DNA of 64,000 bases from Hydractinia symbiolongicarpus (GCF_029227915.1 NC_079875.1:15679001-15743000), one strand, 5' to 3'; numbered from the stretch's first letter, positions 46,441 to 57,300 are shown. A program made the numbers and translations. The notes: generated by a model not told the origin, from the sequence alone.

Positions 46441-46617
46441 ATGTCTAGATAAGTAAAATAATATGAAAACTTTTATAGCAATCAATCTTACAATGAAAAA
46501 AAGACTAAATTGTTTTTTGTTTCCTTCATTGGTTTGAAGTTGGTACTGCAAAGTTTTCTTAAAATGTTTATAAATATTCGTTTAAAAAGTGTACCAAAAA
46601 GTTACCGTCCATAATCA

Positions 46618-46770
46618 ATGCCCATGGGCTTATTTGTGGAGGGTTGTTATTAGAAGTGAGGGCTTATTGGAAGTAGGGGCTCATTAGAATGAGTGGGGAC
46701 TTATTGGAAGGTGGTTATTAGATTGGGAACCTTTTAAAAATTAGGTTGGACTTATTGGAAAGGCTTATTG
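46618..46770. repeat. Degenerate GGGCTTATTGGAAG minisatellite
   Basis: The motif GGGCTTATTGGAAG and variants (GGGGCTCATTAGAA, GGGGACTTATTGGAAG, GGTGGTTATTAGA) recur about eight times at 16-22-bp spacing. A related motif (GGGGGCTTATTAGAG) occurs near 51995-52020. Confidence 0.7.
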
Positions 46771-48062
46771 ACTTTTATGTTGTGTGTTATTTCCTATGTG
46801 AAAAATCATTAAAACTAGACAGTTTGTAAGGAATGGTACAGTCGAACGCAAGAAAACGTAAATAAAGGCACAAAAACCTTAGCTTTGTAATACAAACATA
46901 GAAGATGGGATAGTGGTAATCTATACGTCGCATTTGTTAACAAAAAATAAAGCAAGCTAAGCCAGCAAACGTAAACATGGCAAATGATCTGAAAGTAAAC
47001 AAAAAAAGAGCCCATTGTCAATGTAGTTTTCAGGCGCTTACCTAAAAGTATGGTCGTGCCATGTCAGGAAAGATACAAGATGCCTTGGAATAGAGGTTGG
47101 CCAAATATGGCAATAATATTTAATGCTTCCTTTTAAGCTTATCTTAAAGAGCTCTGGGGGAATGGATAAAAAAATTATTGCGTTTTTTAATATGATTGGT
47201 ACCATTGTATTCTCGACCCCAGCTTCTTGAGATACACTCGTAGTTTCAATCTTAAAGAGTTCTGGGAATGAAAATGGTAGCATCGGAGACCGTACTTAGT
47301 TGTCATGTGAGAATAAACTTCATACAGCTTGTGTGTGGATATATATATCATATAAATATCCACACACAAGTTGTCTATTAGCACTTAGATGTTCAACCCG
47401 TTTATTTTATTTTTGTTCTTTAGTACACCTCATAAATAATTGTGTTAACTCCTGGATGTGACGTCGATGTCATACGAGATTGTCGAAAACAGAAAAACCT
47501 GTGGAGAAAGTAGTTCAGGAAAAAGACGAAACACTTCTAAATAAAGTTGTACATGAAATTTATGTGATAAACTTTTAAATTTTATGAGAAGTACTTAATC
47601 TCATTATGGTTTTTAAGCAATTGTAATTTACGAGAATTAAGGCTTGTATCCATATTTGACTGAATTTTCCGCTTTAGCTCACAAACTTTTTTACGTCATA
47701 ACATTTTAAAGCAGTTATATCGACTGCATTTTTCCGCTATTTAGCGATGTATGCGGAAAATGGACCAGGGTCATATTATAAAGGTTTTTATTATATATTC
47801 CTCCTAAAAGTTCATTTTTGATTTGTGAATGAAATTAAAAATTGGAAAAACCCTGATGCCATTTGCAAAAGTGTAGAGAAGTAAAACGAAAATTAGCAAT
47901 GCGTTTTCTTGATATCATCAAAATACGACATATAGCCTCCCTAAAAGGGATTGAGGTTATGAGGCAATCTTCATCCCCAGCACCTATCGTTTTTTTATAC
48001 GAGAACGCTTTTTCTTCCTTATATCAAAAAGCGTTATAACCCCGGGATCAAAGTTGCCCATC

Positions 48063-48162
48063 CTCGTCCCCAGAGTTTGTTGCCTGGACTGGGCCGCTGA
48101 CGGCTAAACAAGATTTCGCCGCCCGCCTTGATGTCAAAAAGGCAAAAACCTCTGGGGACGAG
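48063..48162. mobile_element. Foldback MITE with perfect 13-bp inverted ends
   Basis: CTCGTCCCCAGAG and CTCTGGGGACGAG form a perfect 13-bp inverted repeat around a GC-richer centre. Directly after it, CGTCCGCCCC (48191-48200) and GGGGCGGACG (48245-48254) form a second perfect inverted repeat of 10 bp. The two small elements are adjacent. Confidence 0.75.
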
Positions 48163-48702
48163 TTTCCAAAATTGCCATATGAGGTATAATCGTCCGCCCC
48201 TGCATTAACTTTATCCGTGTCACCCTCACCCCCAGATTTTCTCTGGGGCGGACGAGGGTGATATCTGTTTAGTTAATTAGGGTTTAATTAACACCCAAAA
48301 CGTGTTTGAAAGCAGCTCTGACAAGAGAATGTTTTTATTTCTTACGTTTTTATTTTGCACGCCAAAGAAACTTAGTTTAAGAAACAAACAGAGGTGAACT
48401 AAATTTGAATAAATACAACATCAATTGAGAAAGAGAAATTAAAAAATTATTTTGCGCGAACCTTTATCAATTTTTTTAGCTTTTTTACTCACAAGTAGCG
48501 AAAAATTGAGATAAAAAATTGTTTTAAACCAGAGGCAAATTTAAAGTATTCAATCTTCCCCCCAAACTTTCCAACATAAAGCTATTTCTGTTTTGTGCTG
48601 CTCTAGAAAAACCAATGCCCCAGGGGTCTGAAATTTTAGCAGCGTCATTAATTTTTTCCATCAATATTGTTGTGTGTTGTTTCCATGTAAATCTAAAAAT
48701 TG

Positions 48703-48852
48703 ATTGGTTTAAAGTGATGTAATGGCAGATATTGCACCATCAAAGCTCAACAAGAAATTCGACGTCAGAATAATTAACTACTAACGATTTCATTGGCTTG
48801 TAGTTACGTAAGTTACTAAAAAAAGAAAGAATTGCGCCACTGGCTATATAAA
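48703..48852 (+). promoter_or_regulatory. Candidate stress-type promoter of the bZIP gene
   Basis: In order on the plus strand: ATTGG (inverted CCAAT box, 48703-48707); TGATGTAAT (48715-48723), an exact match to the C/EBP-ATF composite (amino-acid response) element TGATGNAAN; CGACGTCAG (48760-48768), a CRE-like site with the GACGTC core; and TATATAAA (48845-48852), a possible TATA box. A second TATA-like TATAAAAG is at 49084-49091. The first start codon of the downstream transcript is at 49206. The motifs are visible; their use is inference. Confidence 0.5.
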
Positions 48853-49114
48853 CGCCGCACTTCAAAATAAAAATTGCATACGAAGTATTTTGTGGTGGCA
48901 AGCGATTAACGTTATTGAAACGTTTTGTGAGTGTACTTTTCCATTTGGTAGTTGTCAGTACAGTCATAAAGCTGGCAGAGGTAGAAGTTTAAGGACGTGC
49001 AAATTGTGTTAGGTGGTTTTGGGTCGCCACAACATTGACCCTTGTCAACAAAATCTCTCAAGAAGAGAATTTTCAAAACAGAGTATAAAAGACCTTCTCA
49101 AACAAAAGTTTAGA

Positions 49115-49137
49115 AACCAGGTTTTCATAACCTGGTT
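49115..49137 (+). promoter_or_regulatory. Perfect 9-bp hairpin in the bZIP 5' leader
   Basis: AACCAGGTT, a 5-base loop TTCAT, and AACCTGGTT form a perfect stem-loop, 68 bases before the upstream ORF start. If transcription begins at the TATAAAAG box at 49084, the hairpin is at the very 5' end of the mRNA. Confidence 0.6.
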
Positions 49138-49205
49138 AACAATTTAGAACAGTGTAAGAACAGTACGGATTGTTGTTTGGAAAAATTTAATATCAAAAAT
49201 TCAAA

Positions 49206-49583
49206 ATGGAAAACATCGCAAGAATTATCTTATCAACCTTCTTTACGGCTTTCTTCAACCAGACAGAAAATATGGATGAAGTGCAATCACAGGAACAGGA
49301 GTTCGAACAATTACAAAAACAATATTCACAAGAATATCGATTTGTGCGAACCAATTCCATATCCCAGAGTAGTAAAAAAGAATCTTGTTTTGACTGTAAA
49401 AAATACGACTGGGAAGATTCTTACAAAAAAAGAGATTGCAAACGTTGTCAAAATATATGTGAAAGACAATATAAATTCAAAGACGAAAGACTTGAAGAAT
49501 TTGTCAAAAGAGAAAGATTTGAATCACAATATATGCCAGTCCAATATGGATTTACCACTGGCAGAATCAGTAAATTTGTTTGA
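49206..49583 (+). CDS. Upstream ORF of the bZIP mRNA (125 codons, overlaps main ORF)
   Basis: This frame opens at the first ATG after either candidate promoter (CAAAATGG, good context) and ends at TGA 49581-49583. That is 38 nt inside the main bZIP frame and 17 nt before the exon 1 splice donor. Its product would be acidic and Gln-rich at first (DEVQSQEQEFEQLQKQYSQE) and then Cys/Lys-rich (CFDCKKYDWEDSYKKRDCKR, CQNIC). No known domain is recognised, though two CxxC pairs could bind metal. The arrangement copies the inhibitory overlapping uORF of ATF4 and ATF5, but is about twice as long. It may act only through its translation, or also encode a peptide with a job of its own. Confidence 0.6.
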   Translation: MENIARIILSTFFTAFFNQTENMDEVQSQEQEFEQLQKQYSQEYRFVRTNSISQSSKKESCFDCKKYDWEDSYKKRDCKRCQNICERQYKFKDERLEEFVKRERFESQYMPVQYGFTTGRISKFV

Positions 49584-50628
49584 AAATGTTTTAATAAATG
49601 GTAAGTAATTGTAGATTTTTTGATAGAATTGCTTAATAAATTAATTACAAAATTTGACATGATTGTATGACCTTTTCACCCTTGCTAAGGTCAAGATAAC
49701 CACATGAATACAAAGAAACCTTTCTTATTGTTCAAGCTTGTGTTTTTATTTTTTAGATTATTTAGAATTTCCACAATTACCTATTGATGAATTGTTCAGT
49801 GAAGAACAAGAAATTCCTATTGATTGGAATTCTCAAAGTAATGGGACCACATTATCAACAATTCCAGTCACAGAATCTGGAATTGAAACGCTAGACTTAT
49901 CTGATCTTCCATGGGAAGATTTTCTTGAAATTGATTCATTCATTGAGAATATGGATGACAATATTTACACACAGAGTCATGGATGTAACACTGGTAACAA
50001 TCAAGTTGTTAAAGAAAATTTCAATGAATATAGTGACCAAGATTCCCCTCTTCAGCTGGATGCTGAATACAAAGATCTTTTAGACACAATTGACGATGCT
50101 GACTTCCTAAAGAATGTCAGCTTCGAAAAAACCAGTGTGATTAATGACATGAACTCTCTTATTCAGGAGGTTGAACCTACTAGTATTACAAGTGTTATTG
50201 ATGAAGGTGATGCTGATGAGAGACTCACTGATATATTGGCTCTTCTGAATGAACAGTTTGGCGTAGAGCCAGATAGTGTTAAGTGCAATCCCTTAAAGCG
50301 GAAAAGTTCGGCTAGCGACCCTTTTACATCAAAATGTCAAAAGGTTGATGATGAACATGACCATATTGTTCCATCGTCTCCTGCATTATCATTATCATCA
50401 AATTCTAGCAATGTTTCGACCTCAAGTGCTGATGAGCATCAGCGTAGAATAAAAAATAATGAGGCGTCTCGCAAGACGAGAGCAAAAAGAAAACAGAGGC
50501 AAACAGGTTTATTTGAAAAGAAAAATGAACTGGAAAAAAGTAATGCTGAACTGAGAATAAAAATTGAGCTCATGCAAAAAGAAGCAGAAATTCTGCGTGA
50601 AGCACTGGTTGCAAAATTGAGCAAATAA
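49546..50628 (+). CDS. bZIP transcription factor, likely stress-response class (ATF4/C/EBP-CHOP-like)
   Basis: Two exons, 49546-49600 and 49757-50628, join in frame (phase 1) to give 308 residues. The ATG at 49546 has A at -3 and G at +4. The frame is also open upstream without an ATG until one in poor context at 49276, so a longer N-terminus is possible. The N-terminal half is acidic (LDLSDLPWEDFLEIDSFIEN), as in activation domains. The C-terminus has a basic region QRRIKNNEASRKTRAKRKQR with the NxxAxxxxR signature, followed by a leucine-zipper-like heptad region (ELEKSNAELRIKIELMQKEA) ending at the stop. bZIP proteins bind DNA as dimers in the nucleus. Basic-region residues do not match the ATF4, CREB or AP-1 signatures exactly; the zipper end resembles CHOP. 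Regulation is probably translational, through the overlapping uORF. Confidence 0.88.
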
Positions 50629-53461
50629 TTTTTTTGTTTTGGTGTATATAGGTAGATATAACGAGCATTTTTATCAAGTTTATATTGTTATGTATAAACT
50701 TGATGACAGTTATTGTGATGAGCCCAAACAATTTTGAATGGTGTCTTAATATTGTTCTTTTGCAGTACATATATACTTTTCCATTATATGCCACCATTCA
50801 AACTTCTTTGGGATTTATCATTTTGCACTATTTACGTAATTAGAAGTTTTTCACACTATAGGATTAAATTTTCTATGACAAGCACCTACATACTGTTCTG
50901 TAAAGAGCCATACCCTTGTGTCAGATCTTGTGTTTCAGCCGGAGCTCTGTCATATTATCTATTTACCTTTCTTAATTTTCTCAATATTTTGCAAATATTC
51001 TTTTCTTTTAAAAAAGGTGTAGGCCACATTGAAATTTGAGAAATGTTTTTAGAGTAATTTGCATATACAAATTAGAGGAGGAATTATTGTGTTTTTAAAT
51101 ATATAACGTTCAACTTGTAGTATTAAGAAAACCATAGAAATTAAAATGAATGAAATTTCCTGTTGTAAAATTTATTGTTGCCCTCTGATAACCACAGGAA
51201 TTTGACAACATAAAATAGATATTCGTAGGAATTATATTTAAGCAGCGTTTCCTGAAAACCAAAATAACAAGACAGTACGATTTATGCAGCTTACCGAGAA
51301 AAAAAGTGCGAAATTGATTTTAGCGAATTTGTCTCCTTTTCGCAAACTTCAATTCCGCATTCTCTAAATTGTGACAGTAGTATTTTTTATTTTTGAAATG
51401 ACAATGAAAAAAAATTATAGGCTTTTTAAACAACTTGTTACGTTCAACAACGTAAGGGGCTGTTCAATTACTTCCCCACGCCCTTATTTCATCCTCGTCC
51501 CCATGGTCTCTCGGTCCCTAACCTGTTACAGAACGGTTGGTATTAAATTGATTAATTACATCCGTCCGGCGAAGGTTTACCTGAAGGGGTATTCTTAAAA
51601 CGGGAACTTGGAGAAAATACTTAACATGAAAACTAAACAGGTGAAAGTAAAGCATTAAAATTAATCAAAAAGGCTAAATGTCCTGAGACCGAGGTTAGGC
51701 CTAAAAGTGGGTTTTTTATTAACACCCCTGAATAAGGTTGATGATGGGGTTTCCCCGGCGGGTCAAACTGCCTTAAGTGAATACCGCAAATGACAGATTA
51801 AGCGTCCAGGGCATTTAAAGAATGCATCTTGACGGAGGCTCTTATTTGGCAGGGCTATTTTAAACTTCATTCTTATTAAAAAATGGAAATACAAACAAAA
51901 AAGAAAAATACAATAGTAATAAGTATCTTTTATCTTTATCCGTTGTTTTTCATGCTGATCTAAATAAGCGCCCCCCCTCCCCTTTTCTCGATGGGGGGGA
52001 GCGGGGGCTTATTAGAGAGCAGGGGCACTCATTTAGAAAATTTTCCCTATTCCCGGGCCGCTTATTCCACAGGGGTAATTATTAGACGCTTTTAGTCCGT
52101 CATTTACGGTAAAAAAATCAAAGATTAAATTCACATTAATTGATCCTCCTAAGACAGTTTTTGCAAGCATTGGGGGGTCTTCTTCTACTTGATACAATAG
52201 TCCGTAACTTTTCAAATAAAAGTCCAAAATCAGCTGTGGAAGAGAGGGAAAAATAAATAAAAGACTAGACAATCAAAATAAAGGTATTATTCTTGCTCCG
52301 ATCCATTTTAGTCTCGTGGAGTAAAAATGCAGCATAATGCCACAAGTCATACTAATAACACAAGTTAATTCCTACTCAGCTGGGTTTCCTTACATATAAA
52401 AAAGCACCGAGTGGATTAGTATCAATAAAAAGGTTGGCGAAGAGGAGCCTATACTTAAGCATACACATTATTTTTATCTCTTGCATTTCTGTCTCTTAAC
52501 AAGTATCTTTGGTCAATGGCAAATTGATTTCAGTTCTAAAAAATTCCAAAGTCGCTGGCAATTTTAAGGACAGAAAGTCCACTGTATGCGTCATCGTTGT
52601 GAAAGGATTTAACTGCAAATCTTAGATTTGTGTTTCGATATTCTCTCAGTGGTAAAACGCAGAGGGGTTTCATTTAACGAAACATTTTCCTCTCGACCAC
52701 GTTCCTATGGCATATCAGGATGACAATACGAACATCTTCATGTAAGTGACCCTGGGAACGAGAAAGTTGATCTTCCTTCAGGATTTTATCCAATATTGAC
52801 GTTTTTCTCTGGCTATCTTAATCATTGAATTTATGCGAACATTTGTCGAAGATCGACAACAAAATTTTCTTGTAGAATTTAAAAAACCGAAATTCCAGGA
52901 CTTGTTGTTTCTTTTTGTACACAACAACCATGATCTGCACTCCCTCTTTGGTCTTTGTGTCAATGTTTGTCAAAAAGGCACAGCATTTATCATGTGTCAA
53001 ACTATGGAAGTGGTTTCAAGCAATGGTTTACAAATCCATTGTGTTACAAAGTAGAAGTAGTAGTATTACCACGCGCTTATGTTACAAACGTAACTTGATC
53101 GTGTATTCTACCTCTTTGTAAAAGAGAACATTGAAAACCTATATTCATATTTACAAGTGCACAATTTTTTTAAAAATAAATATTCTATTAACAAAACAAT
53201 GTTTAAATTTTGCGTCAGAAATTTTCATGTTGTGAAAAGAAATGCTTGTCTAAAGTGTTGTAGGTACTTTCAAAATACGTATTTAGCATAACAACATCGA
53301 CATCACAACAATGCGGTCAATGTTTAATCTGTGTTGGCACATACACGCCTCCTTATGCTTGGAAGTTTTCTTAAAGTTTAAAACAAAGTGCAGTCGAGTT
53401 TATTTTTAACGATTACAGAATCATTTGCAATGTCTCGAATTTATAACTCGGACTAATAAAT
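50629..53461. other. Region downstream of bZIP; no confident gene
   Basis: ATTAAA near 50864 could be a weak polyadenylation signal for the bZIP gene. CCTCGTCCCCATGG at about 51493 and GC-rich GGGGGCTTATTAGAG near 52000-52080 are repeat fragments. Around 52780-53060 overlapping frames on both strands are open (for example minus 52818-53000), but no family is recognised and no splice signals support an exon. Confidence 0.5.
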
Positions 53462-53820
53462 ATTTTTTTTTTTTTTTTTTTTTGACATTTATTCGGGTTC
53501 CATTATACAATGGTTCTTATCCCTATAATAACATAATAATAACAACAATAAGAATAAAAAGTTTAGAACAAAAATGATACAAGAAGCATGGAGATCTAGG
53601 TTTCAATAAGAGTTGTAGATTTAGGTTTTGTTAAATGGTTGTTGATAGATTAAATAGAGGAAAGGCATAGGCTATAGTTGTATATCAGCGGAAGGTCTCA
53701 TTCGACTCTGAAAGACTTTGTTAGAGATAAAACGTTGGCTGTGTTGAAATAAACAGCTCATTGAAACCGTAGCAGCCAGCACTTATTGCATAATAAGGAC
53801 TATATATATATATATATATA

Positions 53821-53854
<34 letters not shown>
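53462..53854 (-). mobile_element. Retroposon-like unit with poly(A) tail
   Basis: On the minus strand the unit ends AATAAATGTC followed by an A run of more than 20 bases (plus-strand T run at 53462-53484), as a reverse-transcribed, polyadenylated RNA would. The other boundary is a TA-dinucleotide run (53802-53823) merging into an A run on the plus strand. The roughly 300 bp between is non-coding. The source RNA is not recognised. Confidence 0.5.
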
Positions 53855-53856
<2 letters not shown>

Positions 53857-53906
53857 CTATAATATAAAACCCAAGCATAGGAAGGCTCACTGTGGTCAAA
53901 CTAAAC

Positions 53907-53975
53907 TAAAACATAAATAAAATTTGATCTTTTTTAAACAAGAAGAGGGCTGAACATTCAGCTATCACCACAAAC
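53907..53975. repeat. Direct repeat, copy 1 (about 70 bp)
   Basis: The stretch from AAAACATAAATAAAATTTGA through AGGGCTGAACATTCAGCTAT to CACCACA is repeated almost exactly at 54245-54314. On the minus strand it contains the TTTATGTTTTAG splice-acceptor sequence of AHI1. Confidence 0.9.
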
Positions 53976-54244
53976 ATCACAAATATTGGAAAACTTAGGC
54001 TTATTAGTTGCCCAGTTTCCTGAAAACTGCAAAATTTTCATTCCAATGCTTTATGTTGCCTATCATAAAGATGGAAAGCAACCAATCAAACAGCAAACTG
54101 TTGACAGTGGAAACAAATTCATTACGGCGGAAACCATTGTATTTGAGCAGAGCAATGCAGTAGCTTCCCCTAACAAACACTCTCGTTTCCGTCTTCTTCC
54201 TTCTTATTTGCTTCGCGTCTTTGATGGCGCTTCTTTCGAGCTCT

Positions 54245-54314
54245 AAAACATAAATAAAATTTGATCTTATTTAAACAAGAAGAGGGCTGAACATTCAGCT
54301 ATCACCACACAATA
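54245..54314. repeat. Direct repeat, copy 2 (about 70 bp)
   Basis: Nearly identical to 53907-53975 (one T/A difference in the T-rich part). It sits directly upstream (on the minus strand) of a candidate alternative last AHI1 exon at 54170-54242 and supplies its acceptor. A shorter piece of the same motif (CTAAAACATAAA) precedes the exon at 54336-54412. Confidence 0.9.
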
Positions 54315-54331
54315 AGTAAATAAACTTTTCA

Positions 54332-57300
54332 TCACCTTTTCACATCAACTGCCGTGTCACTCTCCGTACCGGATATTATTTTGAAATCACCATGTTTGTC
54401 TACGGCTGCAGACTAAAACATAAAAAAGTGGAGGGATATACAAGGAAGGGACACACAAGAGAGAACACTTATTTATACTGCCTGACGTACACAAACAAGT
54501 AAACAAACTTCTACTGGAATGTAACAGATAAAAATAAATTTGTTTGAAATAGCGAATGATCAAATTATCAACAGCAATTGATGGACCGACCGAAGAACTG
54601 TGTGACGGAGCAGTCTCTTACTTCAAAATGTTTAAACTGACTTTACTCACATGAGTGACATTTTTCTTCTTTGTAGGTAGAGATGATTTCTTGCTATACG
54701 ATTCATCTAAAATACATCAACAGATTAAGAGTTCTTCTACTACGTTTCTCTCCGTGACAATTTCTGATAGTAAATCAGGATTTTAATCGATTTATCGGTT
54801 CTTATGTAATTATATTCGTGGTGTAGGTTATTTTGGACCGCTATTCCATTGACAATATACAAAACGAAACAAAGTGAAACGAAAAGAAACAAAACAAAGC
54901 AACAACAAAAAACAGGTAAAAAAACAGAACAAAACAAACAAACAACCGAACGAACGAACAAAATAGGTTTACACAACATTGTACCTGCTTCCATGACATA
55001 ATTGACAGGGAAGTAACCTTGTCTTCCATCTTGTAACTGCCCCATCCACCAATTCTCGTTATCTTCGTATAACACAGTGATCAAATCATTCGGTTGAAGA
55101 GCAAGCTCGTCCGCCCGGTTTGGTTTGTACTCGTATAAAGAAACGACCTTAGAATAAGATAAAGTCATTCGGATAATAACGCTGGATAATGCAACGAAAA
55201 TGTATAACGAACGCGATGTTACAAATTCATGAACAGAGGAAAGTAATTCCATGCTTCGGACCTTATTACTCAATCTTAAATCAGGCTGGCCATTCATTTT
55301 CAACGTAAAACTCCGGAATTTTCCAACGGTAATTTTGTGCAATAGAATAAATTTAAAAAGACAAATAGTAAACGGTTTCCATAACCTGCCGATTAAAAAA
55401 CGAAACTTGAACAAAAAACTGGTTAAGAAAGTTATTTCAGAGAGTTTTGTTCTATTTTGACACCTCCTTCAAGGAGCATGTTTCCTTTCCAGGAGTTTCG
55501 ATTAGACTAAATTAGAGTAGTGGCCAGCCTGTAAATCGAATACTTCCTGCCTAATGAAACAATTGTTAGTTTTAAAAACCAATATACCAATGTTAGTTTT
55601 CATTACGATTGTGGTTTTTAATACATCACGACGGTATTTATCAAAAATATTTGTTACAAAAGTTTTCTCAAGAAACTCCAACAAATTAGTAACTACCGAA
55701 AATGGCCGCTGATTTCTATAAACTTACCTCCCACATAAGTTAATCTTAAAATGTTCATAACACCTTGTGTATTAAACAAAAAAGTATTCGCTTCTCAAAT
55801 ACTTATTTCAAAAAATAGAAATTCAACCTTAAAGATTCCCTCACTTTAGTCACTTCTCCTACGCCATATTGAAATCGTTTGTTTTTCAAACTTACTTCCG
55901 ATTTAGTCCGATTTTGACGTCATAAGGTTGCTCAGGGGCGCGCTAGTTATATGAAAGGGCCGGGCAATGGAGATTTGTAGCCGCTATGCCCCGTTTATCT
56001 TTAAGCTAATTATTCTTGGATACAGCAACAAATCATACGTCAAAACTCAAAACCTTACCGACTTTGTTGATATATGCGAAAAAAATCCCTGAGTCCCCTA
56101 TTAAAATTTCAATTATTTTGCGGCAAGAAACGTGATGACGTCAAAATTACTTTGACTTTTGCCACTTTTCGCGGGATGTCTCAAGACGGAAGTAGCTTGT
56201 GTAACCATGTTTATTCCCTTAAAAATGTAAATCAGGCAAAAAATTTGGTAAATACTAATATTAAAAGAGTGTTTTGAAATTAAGTTGTTTCAAAATGGTC
56301 AGCCTTAAGAACCAACATTTAGCCATGACAAAAAAAGGGGCCACTGTTCTTTAAGCAAACATAATATTTCTTACTTCTCTGTAATGACATCACTTAGAAA
56401 ACGTCCAGAGAAACGACATAAAAACAAATAAGTGAACACGTTACCTTTTTCTTTTCCAGTGATGGAGACGATTTAATTTTTTGAGGTTGGTTGAAAGTAA
56501 ATACAGGTTTGGTCGAGCTTCGCAATTGTGAATAAGTCTAAAAAGAAATCATATGTAATTTTAAAATTTGTTATTTCAAAATCCTATCTTTCTGGCAGTC
56601 ATAATTTTTTTTTTTGCCTATATTCTATGTACTCTGTCAATTACAGACATACATTCTATGTACTGTGTTTTAAATACGTGTATATGTTTTCTATAGTCAA
56701 CTTGTTTCCTTTTAAGAGCTTAAAAATTCTACAGGGACTTCACGTAGGTAGAATCTTACCAGAGTTTCATCCTGCAGACGCATATTAATACTTTGACTAT
56801 GATCATACGTTGGAAGAGGAGAACCTAAAAGAAAAACAATCAAAAAATTTCTGTATGAAATAACGGCCTGCTAAACTGCCACAGCCAAAAAGTAGCAATC
56901 GTGAATTTCAGAGTTGTGACTTCAGTTAACGATAAAGTCACAGAGGTTTAGAACGGCACAGTGAAAGTCCCTATATTAACATGGGATATTTATTGTTTCT
57001 CTTTTGTATATCCCAAACACACTTAGACTTAATAACCATGCATAGGTAAGATCCTATATGAAGAGTATTTCCCTGACTATGTGAGACAGCTATATCGTAT
57101 AACTTATCTACATGCATTTATGCTAAAGAATTTTAAAGATGTCTTTGTTTTTCTTTAAAAACATTAATCGAGCATTTCCACTAAAACTTCACCACTAACA
57201 GGCAGAGTATTTTGTTCCCCTTCTGCCACATCAGGCGTATCGCTCAAGTCATACACTTGATCACATAAATACAGTACGAAAAAGTAAAAAAAAGATATAT

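Larger units (their letters stand above)
45840..48690. other. Intergenic, rich in small foldback repeats
   Basis: No gene is recognised. The stretch contains MITEs of the CTCGTCCCCAG family (46333-46440, 48063-48162 and degenerate pieces near 47030-47230 and 47960-48060), the GCTTATTGGAAG array at 46618-46770, and an inverted pair around TGTGTGGATATATATATC near 47330-47370. Open frames on the minus strand (45946-46167, 46815-47021, 47038-47283) show no domain. Confidence 0.55.

Noticed and set aside
49177-49545. Extending the bZIP protein N-terminally to 49177
   Set aside because: That frame starts with TTG, not ATG. Its first ATG (49276) has a poor context, and the ATG at 49546 has a strong one and leads straight into the acidic domain.
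52778-53121. Overlapping open frames on both strands
   Set aside because: No recognisable domain, no supporting splice sites, and similar-length frames occur elsewhere by chance in AT-rich DNA.
53986-54246. 86-codon plus-strand open frame
   Set aside because: It overlaps, on the opposite strand, the candidate last exon of AHI1 and its flanking repeats. Its peptide resembles nothing I know.
54740-55029. Open frames with hydrophobic runs downstream of the AHI1 SH3 exon
   Set aside because: They read through the splice donor at 54985 into an intron containing an AACAAA low-complexity tract. The next exon at 54651-54706 restores the phase.
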